Positions 23,343-32,294 of a DNA stretch of 64,000 bases are shown in pieces. Below the pieces are notes generated by a model. The model was not told where the DNA came from and ran no database searches. It saw only the letters and a program-made list of their open reading frames with translations. Position numbers and translations under genes: made by a program. Source of the DNA: an uncultured Prevotella sp. (GTDB lineage: Bacteria; Bacteroidota; Bacteroidia; Bacteroidales; Bacteroidaceae); contig CALUMB010000003.1 in assembly GCA_944321645.1 (NCBI GenBank), forward strand, positions 1 through 64,000, written 5' to 3'. Numbering within the stretch: position 1 is the stretch's first letter; the number at the start of each line of letters is the position of its first letter.

Positions 23343-26300
23343 ATGGAAAAAAGACTGACTATGCTTTTGGCGTGCCTGTTCCTTTGCGTAGGGCTGGCAT
23401 TCGGCCAAACAAAAGTTACAGGTACCGTAATATCTCAGGAAGACGGGCTGCCGGTCATTGGCGCGACTGTCATGGTCGAGGGTACGAAGACCGGCACGAC
23501 GACTAACATTGACGGCCAGTTCACGCTGAACGTGCCTGCCGGCAAGAAACTTACGATTAGTTATGTCGGAATGAAGTCGCAGACCGTCACCGCCAAGCCT
23601 GGGATGAAGGTAACGCTTCAAAGTTCGGCACACGTCGTAGACGAAGTGGTGGTTACCGGTATGCAGAAGACCGACAAGCGCCTCTTCACCGGTGCTACGA
23701 CGAAAATCGATGCCGAGGACACTAAGATTTCGGGTATGGCCGACATAAGCCGCTCGCTTGAGGGTCGCGCTGCCGGCGTGTCTGTGCAGAACGTTTCGGG
23801 AACGTTTGGTACGGCTCCTAAGATTCGCGTCCGCGGTGCAACCTCCATCTACGGCAACTCAAGCCCCCTTTGGGTGGTTGACGGCGTGATAATGGAGGAT
23901 ATTACCGACGTCAGCACCGACCAGCTCTCTTCCGGCGATGCCAACACCCTTATCAGCTCGGCCATAGCAGGACTAAACTCCGACGATATCGAGAGCTTCC
24001 AGATTCTTAAGGACGGCTCCGCCACATCTATATATGGCGCGCGCGCGATGGCGGGCGTGATTGTCGTGACCACGAAGAAGGGTAAGACCGGGCAGGCGCA
24101 TATCAGCTACAACGGCGAGTACACCATGCGCCTCGTTCCTAAATACTCTACGTTCAACATCATGAACTCCCAAGACCAGATGGGTGTCTACCAGGAGTTG
24201 CAGCAGAAAGGGTGGCTCAACTACGCCGAGACGGCCAACGCACAGAACAGTGGTGTGTATGGAAAGATGTACGAGTTGATAAACACCTACAACCCTGTGA
24301 CAGGCCAGTTTGGCTTGACCAATACGCCAGAGGCACGCGCAGCCTACCTGCGTGCAGCCGAGTACCGCAACACCGACTGGTTTAAGGAGCTGTTTTCCAA
24401 CTCGATACAGCACACCCACTCCGTAAGTATGTCTGGCGGTACGGACAAGGGCAACTACTACGCCTCGGTGAGCGCAATGTACGATCCGGGATGGTCGCTC
24501 AAGAGCCAGGTGGAACGCTACACGGCAAACTTCAATGTAAACCACAACATTTCGAAGAAAGTGACGATGGGTGTCATCGGAAACGCCTCCTACCGCAAGC
24601 AGGAGGCTCCGGGTACGATCAGCTCGCAAATCGACGCGACCACCGGCGAGGTGACACGCGCGTTCGATATTAACCCGTATTCTTACGCACTGAATACGTC
24701 GCGCACACTCGACCCCAACGAGTACTATACGCGCAACTACGCGCCGTTCAACATCAAGCACGAGCTTGAAAACAACTACATAGACCTGAACGTGTTTGAC
24801 TTCCGTATGCAGGCTAAGCTTACCTACAAGCCAATAACCAAGGTTGAACTTACTGCCCTCGGTGCCGTTAAGTACAGCTCGGCTACACAGGAGCACAACA
24901 TCAAGGACGAGTCTAACCAGGCCATGGCCTATCGCGCGATGGGTAACTCCACTATACGCAACAGCAACTATTACCTTTACACCGACCCTGACGACATATA
25001 CGCCCTGCCGGTTACTGTGCTGCCTAACGGCGGTATATTCAACCGCACCGACGACCGTATGTTCGGCTACGACTTCCGTGCAACGGCGCAGTATAACGAC
25101 GTGTTCGGCCAGGACACCCACATCGTGAACTTCTACGGTGGTATGGAGCTTAACAGTGTTGAGCGCCACAACACATGGTTCCGCGGCTGGGGTATGCAGT
25201 ATGAGCTTGGCGAAACCCCGTCGTGGGCATACGAGGTGTTCAAGAAGAGCCTCGAAGAGGGCGAGGACTACTACACGCTCAGCAACACGCATGAGCGCAG
25301 CGCAGCCTTCTTCGCCAACGGAACTTATTCATACAAAGGACGTTACACAATCAACGGAACTATCCGCTATGAAGGTACGAACCGCCTCGGCAAGAGCCGC
25401 AAGGCGCGTTGGCTGCCCACTTGGAACGTTTCCGGCGCATGGAACGTGCATGAGGAGAAGTTCTTCAAGGCCCTGCAGCCTGCCATGTCGCACTTGGCCC
25501 TGCGCCTGTCTTACTCGCTGACCGCCGACCGCGGCCCGGCAAGCATCACCAACTCCGATGTCATAATTTTGGCAGCAAACCCATGGCGCCCCTTTGCAAG
25601 CGTACAGGAAAGCGCACTCTACATAGACCAGTTGGCCAACGAAGACCTGACATACGAAAAGAAGCATGAGTTCAACTTCGGTATAGACTTGGGCTTCCTC
25701 AACAATCGCATCAACTTCACCCTTGATGCCTACAGCCGCCGCAACTACGACCTTATCGGACTTGTCAACACGATGGGTATTGGTGGCGAAGTGCAGAAGT
25801 TTGGTAACGTGGCATCGATGAAGTCGCGCGGCGTGGAACTTTCGCTCTCTACGACTAACATCAAGAGCGACGACTTTTCGTGGACAACGAGCTTCATCTA
25901 CAGCCATTCGACTAACGAGATTACCGATCTCGACAGCTATTCGCCTGTTTATCAGCTCGTTTCCGGTACTGGCTACGCCCTCGAAGGCTATCCTGTGAAT
26001 GCAATATTCTCAATCCCGTTCATGGGGCTTAACGAAGACGGACTGCCCACTTTCCTCAACGAGGATGGCGAGGTGACCGTGTCTGACATCAACTTCCAAC
26101 AGGGCAACACCGATAAGCTCGGTTTCCTGAAGTATGAAGGCAGCGCAGACCCAACCCACTTGGGAAGCTTTGGTAACATCTTTAAATATAAGGACTTCAC
26201 GCTCAACGTGTTCATAACATACTCGTTCGGCAACGTGATTCGCCTCGACCCGATTTTCTCAAACCAGTATGACGACCTCATAGCAACGCCAAAGGAGTTC

Positions 26301-26666
26301 AACAACCGCTGGACAAAGCCGGGTGATGAGAGGTATACTACGGTACCCGTGATATCGAGCAAGATGCAGAATTACAACGACTCTTACCTCGTCACGGCAT
26401 ACAGTGCCTACAACTATTCGACTGAGCGCATAGCCAAGGGCGACTTCATCCGCATGAAAGAAATCTCGTTGTCGTATGACTTCCCGAGGACTCTCATCGA
26501 GCCTCTCGGCGTCAACTCGCTTTCGCTCAAGCTTCAAGGAACCAACCTCTTCCTTCTCTACGCTGACAGCAAGCTCAACGGCCAGGATCCCGAGTTCTTC
26601 AACACCGGCGGCGTGGCCATGCCTTTGTCAAAGCAGTTTACATTAACACTGAAAGTCGGCATCTAA
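23343..26666 (+). CDS. SusC/RagA-family TonB-dependent outer-membrane transporter
   Basis: A 1107-residue outer-membrane protein. Signal peptide 1-21 (LACLFLCVGLAFGQ), carboxypeptidase-regulatory-like domain 24-95 (VTGTVISQEDGLPVIGATV), TonB box/plug start VVDEVVVTGMQKTDKR, plug with IRVRGATSIYGNSSPLWVVD and ILKDGSATSIYGARAMAGVI, then a 22-strand barrel ending LSKQFTLTLKVGI. It imports a ligand held by the SusD lipoprotein encoded 20 bp downstream. The ligand is not evident: the operon lacks carbohydrate enzymes and instead has a metallopeptidase and thioredoxin-type proteins, so peptide-like or peptide-bound cargo is the better guess. Confidence 0.95.
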   Translation: MEKRLTMLLACLFLCVGLAFGQTKVTGTVISQEDGLPVIGATVMVEGTKTGTTTNIDGQFTLNVPAGKKLTISYVGMKSQTVTAKPGMKVTLQSSAHVVDEVVVTGMQKTDKRLFTGATTKIDAEDTKISGMADISRSLEGRAAGVSVQNVSGTFGTAPKIRVRGATSIYGNSSPLWVVDGVIMEDITDVSTDQLSSGDANTLISSAIAGLNSDDIESFQILKDGSATSIYGARAMAGVIVVTTKKGKTGQAHISYNGEYTMRLVPKYSTFNIMNSQDQMGVYQELQQKGWLNYAETANAQNSGVYGKMYELINTYNPVTGQFGLTNTPEARAAYLRAAEYRNTDWFKELFSNSIQHTHSVSMSGGTDKGNYYASVSAMYDPGWSLKSQVERYTANFNVNHNISKKVTMGVIGNASYRKQEAPGTISSQIDATTGEVTRAFDINPYSYALNTSRTLDPNEYYTRNYAPFNIKHELENNYIDLNVFDFRMQAKLTYKPITKVELTALGAVKYSSATQEHNIKDESNQAMAYRAMGNSTIRNSNYYLYTDPDDIYALPVTVLPNGGIFNRTDDRMFGYDFRATAQYNDVFGQDTHIVNFYGGMELNSVERHNTWFRGWGMQYELGETPSWAYEVFKKSLEEGEDYYTLSNTHERSAAFFANGTYSYKGRYTINGTIRYEGTNRLGKSRKARWLPTWNVSGAWNVHEEKFFKALQPAMSHLALRLSYSLTADRGPASITNSDVIILAANPWRPFASVQESALYIDQLANEDLTYEKKHEFNFGIDLGFLNNRINFTLDAYSRRNYDLIGLVNTMGIGGEVQKFGNVASMKSRGVELSLSTTNIKSDDFSWTTSFIYSHSTNEITDLDSYSPVYQLVSGTGYALEGYPVNAIFSIPFMGLNEDGLPTFLNEDGEVTVSDINFQQGNTDKLGFLKYEGSADPTHLGSFGNIFKYKDFTLNVFITYSFGNVIRLDPIFSNQYDDLIATPKEFNNRWTKPGDERYTTVPVISSKMQNYNDSYLVTAYSAYNYSTERIAKGDFIRMKEISLSYDFPRTLIEPLGVNSLSLKLQGTNLFLLYADSKLNGQDPEFFNTGGVAMPLSKQFTLTLKVGI

Positions 26667-26686
26667 AAAGCAAAACGAACAGAAAA

Positions 26687-28291
26687 ATGAAAATACATAG
26701 CATAGTATATTCTTTGGGTGTGGCAGCACTCGCCTGCGCTTCGCTTTCTTCTTGCGAAGACTATCTTAGCGAAATGCCAGATAACCGCACGACTATTGAT
26801 ACCGAGGACAAGGTGGTGAAGCTGCTCACCTCGGCATATTCCTCCGCAGCTCCCATCGTCATGGTGGAGTGCGTGTCGGACAACATCGATGACCTTGGCG
26901 ACAACTACAGCAACTATACGTCGCGTTTCTATGACCAGCTCTATGCTTGGCAGGATATCACAGAGTCCAGTAACGACGGCCCGTATTTCGTCTGGCAGGG
27001 CTACTATAACGCCATTGCTGCCGCAAACGAGGCTCTTAATGGCATCCAGCGCATTGGCGGAGCAAATACTGAGACCCTGCGTGAGGCTATGGCAGAGGCG
27101 TTGCTGTGCCGCGCCTACAGCCACTATATGTTGGCCTACACGTTCTGTATGCCATACGACCCGGAGACGGCATCGTCTGAGCTTGGCCTTACTTACATGA
27201 CGTCTTCCGAAACCACGGTAAATCCCGAGTATGAGCGTTGCTCGCTCGAGGAGTATTACGGCCACATCCATGACGACATACAGCAGGCATTGGTATATGT
27301 GGGCGACTCGCACCTGACCGTGCCGAAGTATCACTTCAATCGCGCGGCGGCGTATGCCTTCGCTGCCCACTTCTATCTTGACTACCAAAAGTGGGATTTG
27401 GCCGAGGATTATGCGACGCTGGCCCTGGGCACCAGCCCTACCACGATGTTGCGCAATTGGGATGAGGTTTCTAATACTGCCCCCGGTGATTACAACGAGG
27501 CATGGACTAACCTCTACGTAGACGAGGACGCAAACTCTAACCTGCTGCTCATGACGGCCACCTCGCAGGCAGGCTTGTGGGTGGGCTATCCTTTCCCAAT
27601 GGGAAACACAAAGTATTCGCACAGCCGCTACCTTGCCGACACGGAGGACATAATGTCCAGCAATATTTGGGGGGCGTACACCTTGCAGCGCTTGTATCCT
27701 ACGGGCATCCTCGTCTATTCGGGCAGTTACTTCAACCGTGTGTCTGCACCTAAGCTGAACAACTTCTTCTACTGGCAGAACGAAGACCACACGTCGTTCC
27801 TCGCCATGATTGTCTACCCAGCGTTCAAAACCGACCTGACGCTGCTCGAACGCGCCGAGGCTCGCATCATGCAGGACAACTACACCGGAGCTTGCGAGGA
27901 TCTGACGCTTTGGATGCAGAATTGGACAAACTCCAAGATGACTCTCACGCCAGAAAACATCACGTCGTATTATCGTGCGATGAAATATTACACACCATTC
28001 GAGCCGACCCAAAAGAAGCACCTTGACCCTGTGTTCGAAATTGGTGAAGAGGGCGGAACTAAAGAAAGCATGCTTCAGTGCTTGCTTCAGTTCAAGAGGA
28101 TAGAAACCCTCTATGAGGGTTACCGCTGGTTCGACATCAAGCGCTACGGCATAACTGTCTACCGCAGGAAGTTCAATGCCTCTGGCCGCCCAGAGGAATT
28201 AACTGATTCGCTCTTGCCTGGCGACAGGCGGCGCGCACTGCAGCTGCCGCAGGAAGTAATCACCGCCGGCTACCAGCCAAATCCAAGGTGA
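26687..28291 (+). CDS. SusD/RagB-family surface lipoprotein
   Basis: A 534-residue lipoprotein with lipobox LSSC (Cys23) and the usual acidic start EDYLSEMPDNRTTIDTEDKV, where the D-x-x-x-x-P pattern of SusD is seen. Tetratricopeptide-like helices follow (QGYYNAIAAANEALNGIQRI; EALLCRAYSHYMLAYTF; YAFAAHFYLDYQKWDLAEDY). The C-terminal RagB part has ERAEARIMQDNYTGACEDL and LYEGYRWFDIKRYGI. SusD caps the SusC barrel and delivers ligand. The sequence ends at the conserved final segment (LPQEVITAGYQPNPR), so the gene is complete. Confidence 0.95.
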   Translation: MKIHSIVYSLGVAALACASLSSCEDYLSEMPDNRTTIDTEDKVVKLLTSAYSSAAPIVMVECVSDNIDDLGDNYSNYTSRFYDQLYAWQDITESSNDGPYFVWQGYYNAIAAANEALNGIQRIGGANTETLREAMAEALLCRAYSHYMLAYTFCMPYDPETASSELGLTYMTSSETTVNPEYERCSLEEYYGHIHDDIQQALVYVGDSHLTVPKYHFNRAAAYAFAAHFYLDYQKWDLAEDYATLALGTSPTTMLRNWDEVSNTAPGDYNEAWTNLYVDEDANSNLLLMTATSQAGLWVGYPFPMGNTKYSHSRYLADTEDIMSSNIWGAYTLQRLYPTGILVYSGSYFNRVSAPKLNNFFYWQNEDHTSFLAMIVYPAFKTDLTLLERAEARIMQDNYTGACEDLTLWMQNWTNSKMTLTPENITSYYRAMKYYTPFEPTQKKHLDPVFEIGEEGGTKESMLQCLLQFKRIETLYEGYRWFDIKRYGITVYRRKFNASGRPEELTDSLLPGDRRRALQLPQEVITAGYQPNPR

Positions 28292-28335
28292 TGAAGCACT
28301 AAAGCGATTGTGAAACAATTTAAACTCACGAAACG

Positions 28336-29253
28336 ATGAAAAGAAAAATATATTTCGCTGCTGCTTTGGTAGGTGTCGCTTTTTCATTGACTGCGTGCGA
28401 TGATAATTGCCTCGACCCCCAAAGCGTAATTACAGCCGACTTGGTCGAGAAAACGCCGCTCGACTATTGGTTGGAGGTGAACTATCTCCAGCCTTACAAC
28501 ATAGAGATAAAGTACCGCTACGAGTACAACGAGACAGAAGGCTCGTTCTTCACCGTGCCAGCTAACTACGACGACGCCGTGGCCATGGCCCACATCGTGA
28601 AATATAGCTGTGTGGAGGCATACGACGAGGTGGCCGGTATCGACTTCACCAGGCAGTACTTCCCCAAGATGTTCTTCTTCGAGGGGGAGTGGCATTGGCG
28701 CAACAACGGCAGCTTTGAGCTGGGTACGGCCGAAGGTGGCAAGAAAATCTTCCTCATGGGACTCAACTACATGGACGAGTATACCAAGAATTTGGACTTG
28801 CTCAACTACTTCTACCTTAAGACCATCCACCACGAGTTCACCCACATCCTCAACCAGACAGTGGAGTATCCCGCGTCATACCAACTGATTACCGGCACGG
28901 GTTACGTGGCAGACAGCTGGACGGACTATCCATGGACAGAAGGCTATCTCAAGCGCGGATTCATCTCTGCGTATGCCCAGCAGTCGGACGAGGAAGACTT
29001 CGCCGAGATGCTTTCCACATACGTGACGAGCACTCCAGAGCAATGGGAGGTTTATATGGAAGAGGCCGCCGATTCTGTTTACGATGGCGGCACGACTGCG
29101 CGCGACTTGCTTGAGTCAAAGCTTGACATTGTGCGCACCTATATGGTGGACAACTTCGGCATTGACCTCGACCGCCTGCGTAATACTGTGCTCCGCCGTG
29201 AGCAGGATATTATTGACGGCAAGATTGACTTGGCGGACGTTTCGGTTGACTAA
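28336..29253 (+). CDS. secreted putative zinc metallopeptidase lipoprotein (HExxH)
   Basis: A 305-residue lipoprotein (LTACDDNC). The zinc signature HEFTHILNQ is at residues 166-174; a downstream acidic motif DEEDFAEMLSTYV supplies the likely third ligand (Glu) as in gluzincins. PF15890-type metallopeptidases of this size are usual third genes of Bacteroidetes SusCD loci with DUF4302. It is probably outer-membrane anchored and cuts peptide or protein near the SusCD pair. The active-site residues are intact. Substrate unknown. It is 44 bp downstream of the SusD gene, same strand. Confidence 0.88.
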   Translation: MKRKIYFAAALVGVAFSLTACDDNCLDPQSVITADLVEKTPLDYWLEVNYLQPYNIEIKYRYEYNETEGSFFTVPANYDDAVAMAHIVKYSCVEAYDEVAGIDFTRQYFPKMFFFEGEWHWRNNGSFELGTAEGGKKIFLMGLNYMDEYTKNLDLLNYFYLKTIHHEFTHILNQTVEYPASYQLITGTGYVADSWTDYPWTEGYLKRGFISAYAQQSDEEDFAEMLSTYVTSTPEQWEVYMEEAADSVYDGGTTARDLLESKLDIVRTYMVDNFGIDLDRLRNTVLRREQDIIDGKIDLADVSVD

Positions 29254-29272
29254 ACATTAAATAAAGGAAATC

Positions 29273-30616
29273 ATGAAAGTTAAGAATATAATATTGTCTT
29301 TTGCATTGGCGTTGCCCGTGCTCGCCTTCACGTCCTGCCAGACTGACGAGGACGAGGTGTTCGACGAGTCGTCGTCCAGTCGCCTCCAGCAAAACCTGGA
29401 CGAGGTGAAGTCAGTGCTTCGCAGTGCGCCATACGGATGGTCTTTCGACTATTACTATGGCAACAACCAAGCCCACGGCGGCATAGTGATGACTGTCAAG
29501 TTCGACTCGCTGACATGTACGGCTGCGTCCGAACTTATCCCGGAGGAAACCACATCTTATTACAAGATGACCACCGACCAAGGCCCTGTCCTTACGTTCG
29601 ATACCTATAACGAGGTGCTTCACTCTCTCGCAACGCCTGGTTCGGGCAACTACGAAGGACAGAACGCCGACTTCGAGTTTGTAGTCCAGAGCGCAACGCC
29701 GGAGCTTGTCGTGCTTAAGGGCAAGAGGATTGGCAATTACGCCTACTTGCACCCGCTAGATAAGCCGATGCTCGAATATCTCGACGACGTGGAACTTATG
29801 GAAGACAGCATCTATGTGGCCACTGCTGTCGGGGCTGTCGGGGCTGATTCCGTTCAAGCCGCGTTCGATTACAATACTAAGATTGTAACCTTCTCATATT
29901 CTGCCGATACCACGTTCTCCGAGCAGCGCCGTTTTGTGTACACTGACGAAGGCTTGCGCTTGTACACTCCCGTCACGTTTGCCGGCAGGAGCGTTTCTGA
30001 GTTCAAGTATGAGGCGAACAACTATCTCTTCACTTCCGTTGACGCTGCTGCAAGCGGATTTTCCATGAACGGCAAGATGCCGGCCGACTACCTTGACTAT
30101 GAGGAACTCCTCGGCACTTACTGGCTGCACTTCCAGAGAAACGAAAACGACATCTACGTCGACGATTCTGCACAGGTGACCATCGAGCAAGATGTCTATG
30201 AGAGGTCGTTCATCATGTCTGGCGTAAACGACAACTATACTATCGCGCTCGGTTATGACCGCGGTCGTGGGTGCCTTACGTGGAACTCACAGAAGGTGTG
30301 CAACGACGACGATGGTAACGAGGTTTGGGTGGTGGCGACCAGCCTTGCGGCGGGCGGCAACCTTTTGCTTAGCACCACGGAAACCGGAATGCTGACAACG
30401 TGGAACGGCGACAGGGAGAACATCGAACTCACTTGGACTACCAACGAGTATTTCTCCGATGTCTACAACATGAACTTTATTACCGACACATGGTGCCTCT
30501 GGCGGTTGGAGCCAGGCGCGGCAGGCAGCTTGGGCCAGATTTTAAGTGGGCCCTACCTCTTCTTCGGCAGGCAGATGGTGCTTAACTATGTTACGTCAAT
30601 GGTCAAAATCAATTAA
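29273..30616 (+). CDS. DUF4302 lipoprotein
   Basis: A 447-residue lipoprotein (LAFTSC, Cys22). The N-terminal third has the DUF4302 mark, a helix LQQNLDEVKSVLRSAPYGW followed by FDYYYGNNQAHGGIVMTVKF and DTYNEVLHSLATPG. The rest is beta-rich. No enzyme motif is visible. It is known to me only as a constant neighbour of SusCD plus the zinc-peptidase lipoprotein; a surface-binding role is inferred. It starts 19 bp after the peptidase gene. Confidence 0.85.
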   Translation: MKVKNIILSFALALPVLAFTSCQTDEDEVFDESSSSRLQQNLDEVKSVLRSAPYGWSFDYYYGNNQAHGGIVMTVKFDSLTCTAASELIPEETTSYYKMTTDQGPVLTFDTYNEVLHSLATPGSGNYEGQNADFEFVVQSATPELVVLKGKRIGNYAYLHPLDKPMLEYLDDVELMEDSIYVATAVGAVGADSVQAAFDYNTKIVTFSYSADTTFSEQRRFVYTDEGLRLYTPVTFAGRSVSEFKYEANNYLFTSVDAAASGFSMNGKMPADYLDYEELLGTYWLHFQRNENDIYVDDSAQVTIEQDVYERSFIMSGVNDNYTIALGYDRGRGCLTWNSQKVCNDDDGNEVWVVATSLAAGGNLLLSTTETGMLTTWNGDRENIELTWTTNEYFSDVYNMNFITDTWCLWRLEPGAAGSLGQILSGPYLFFGRQMVLNYVTSMVKIN

Positions 30617-30627
30617 ATCATTAAGAA

Positions 30628-31701
30628 ATGAAGAAATTACTAAGCATGATGTTGCTTGCGTGTGGGATGCTTTCGTTTGTCGCCTGTGACGACGAGACAA
30701 CCAATCCATACGCAACTGAGAACACCATCACAATAGAGAGGTCTGACCTGTTCCTTATGGCCGACGGCAACGACTGGGGCTACATAACCTACACATCGGC
30801 CGGTGGCCCGGTTACTGCATCCACCACGGCCTCGTGGTGCCGGCCGGAGGTTCAGGGCGACTCGATAGTGATTGTCTACGTTGACCCCAACCCTACCTGT
30901 TCTGGCCGTTCGGCTACCATAGAGCTGCGCAATTCAAACAGCACAATGTCCGTGTCCATTACCCAAGAGGGCAATATCGTGAATGTCGAGCGGGACGTGA
31001 TTTCCGTCGGCGACGATGCGACGGCTGTCAAAAGTGCGCTTTGGAGCTATCTGGGCGTAGAGCTGCTTTCTGCTCCTGACTGGCTTACGGCCAGCCTGGA
31101 GGGCGATTCGCTCTGTTTGGACATATCGGAGAACGCGACGGGCCATATGCGCGATGGCTATGTGGCATACCTGTCCGGATCCGAGAAGGATTCCATAAGG
31201 GTAGTCCAGGCCGACTTCGACCGCGACATCGCCGGCTCTTACAAGTTGTATTTTAACAACGGTGCCCCAGACGGCCAGCTTACAAGCTTTGATGTTGAGC
31301 TTTCTAAGGAACAGCTCCGCGTCACGGCCTTCAACTACACGATTCCAATCACCATTGACGAGGAAACTTTGGAGATATCCGTGGAGTGTGGCCAGCACAT
31401 CGGGAGGAGCGGGCGCAACCAAGTGTTCTTGTCATTCCTCACGACAAGTCGCGAAGGCATAACATTCTGGTCTGGCATCGCTACTGGCTACTATTCGACA
31501 GGAACGTTGAGCTATGATGGAGATGAAGGCACGACGTGCGCTTTCGGCGGCACAGTGTTCATCGGCCAGGACTATGGCGTGTTCGACATCAGCGGCTTCT
31601 GGCTTAACGCATATAGCAGCACAGACATGGCCGAAGCCTCCGACGAGGGTAGGGTCTTGCTGATGTGCAATCCTTATTTGCAGCGTGAGCCAAACTTGTA
31701 A
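30628..31701 (+). CDS. BACON-like domain lipoprotein
   Basis: A 357-residue lipoprotein (LSFVAC, Cys20). Two tandem beta-sandwich repeats (about 30-115 and 115-190) have the BACON pattern: CRPEVQGDSIVIVYVDPNP with SATIELRNSNSTMSVSITQE, and DWLTASLEGDSLCLDISENA with RDGYVAYLSGSEKDSIRVVQ. The C-terminal half is a separate beta barrel-like region (YKLYFNNGAPDGQLTSFDVE) of unknown type. BACON domains bind mucin or glycans or act as spacers. It is the last gene before an internal hairpin, 11 bp after the DUF4302 gene. Confidence 0.75.
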   Translation: MKKLLSMMLLACGMLSFVACDDETTNPYATENTITIERSDLFLMADGNDWGYITYTSAGGPVTASTTASWCRPEVQGDSIVIVYVDPNPTCSGRSATIELRNSNSTMSVSITQEGNIVNVERDVISVGDDATAVKSALWSYLGVELLSAPDWLTASLEGDSLCLDISENATGHMRDGYVAYLSGSEKDSIRVVQADFDRDIAGSYKLYFNNGAPDGQLTSFDVELSKEQLRVTAFNYTIPITIDEETLEISVECGQHIGRSGRNQVFLSFLTTSREGITFWSGIATGYYSTGTLSYDGDEGTTCAFGGTVFIGQDYGVFDISGFWLNAYSSTDMAEASDEGRVLLMCNPYLQREPNL

Positions 31702-31728
31702 GCTCGGATTACATTAAACTTATTAAGA

Positions 31729-31759
31729 GTGTCCGCGTCTAAATTGTAGGCGCGGACAC
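31729..31759 (+). terminator. hairpin between the SusCD part and the TlpA part of the locus
   Basis: GTGTCCGCG (31729-31737) pairs with CGCGGACAC (31751-31759), with additional CTA/TAG pairing in the loop. Followed by AATTAACCC without a real T tract, so it may attenuate or mark mRNA processing rather than stop fully. Confidence 0.55.
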
Positions 31760-31784
31760 AATTAACCCTTTAATATTTACAGTC

Positions 31785-32276
31785 ATGAAGAGTTTAAAAT
31801 TTTTGTTCATAGCGGCCTTCCTCGCCATTGCGGGATTGGCTCAGGCGCAAAAGCTTCCTGCCGTGACGCTAAAAGACATCAACGGCAAGACGGTGCAGAC
31901 CGACCAGCTTTCCAACGACGGGAAGCCGTTCATCATTTCTTTTTTCGCCACGTGGTGCAAGCCGTGCAACCGCGAGCTGTCCGCCATCAGCGAGGTATAT
32001 CCCGACTGGCAGGACGAGACGGGCGTGAAGCTCATTGCCGTGAGCATTGACCAGGCGCAGAACATCAACAAGGTGAAGCCCCTCGTCGACAGCAACGGCT
32101 GGGAGTATGACGTGTTGCTCGACCCCAATAGCGACTTCAAGCGCGCCCTTGGCATACAGATGATTCCATACGTGCTCATCGTTGACGGGCAGGGTAACAT
32201 CGTCTACAAGCACAACGGCTATACCGACGGTGCCGAGAATGAGCTGATTGAGAAAGTTCGCGAACTGATTAAGTAA
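31785..32276 (+). CDS. TlpA-like periplasmic thioredoxin
   Basis: A 163-residue exported protein with signal peptide 1-21 (FLAIAGLAQAQ). Thioredoxin fold of the TlpA/AhpC-TSA type with WCKPC at 57-61 and cis-Pro in MIPYVLIVD. It acts as thiol-disulfide oxidoreductase in the periplasm, mostly as reductant for secreted proteins. Fifth-gene position in a SusCD locus, followed by DUF6029 and Omp28 genes, suggests it keeps the Cys of Omp28 or imported disulfide-bearing cargo reduced (inference). Followed by the DUF6029 gene after 18 bp. Confidence 0.9.
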   Translation: MKSLKFLFIAAFLAIAGLAQAQKLPAVTLKDINGKTVQTDQLSNDGKPFIISFFATWCKPCNRELSAISEVYPDWQDETGVKLIAVSIDQAQNINKVKPLVDSNGWEYDVLLDPNSDFKRALGIQMIPYVLIVDGQGNIVYKHNGYTDGAENELIEKVRELIK

Positions 32277-32294
32277 CGTCTAAAGTCGATAGCT

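Noticed and set aside
23973..25292. Minus-strand frame of 439 codons inside the SusC gene
   Set aside because: Antisense shadow; SusC motifs in the plus strand are unambiguous.
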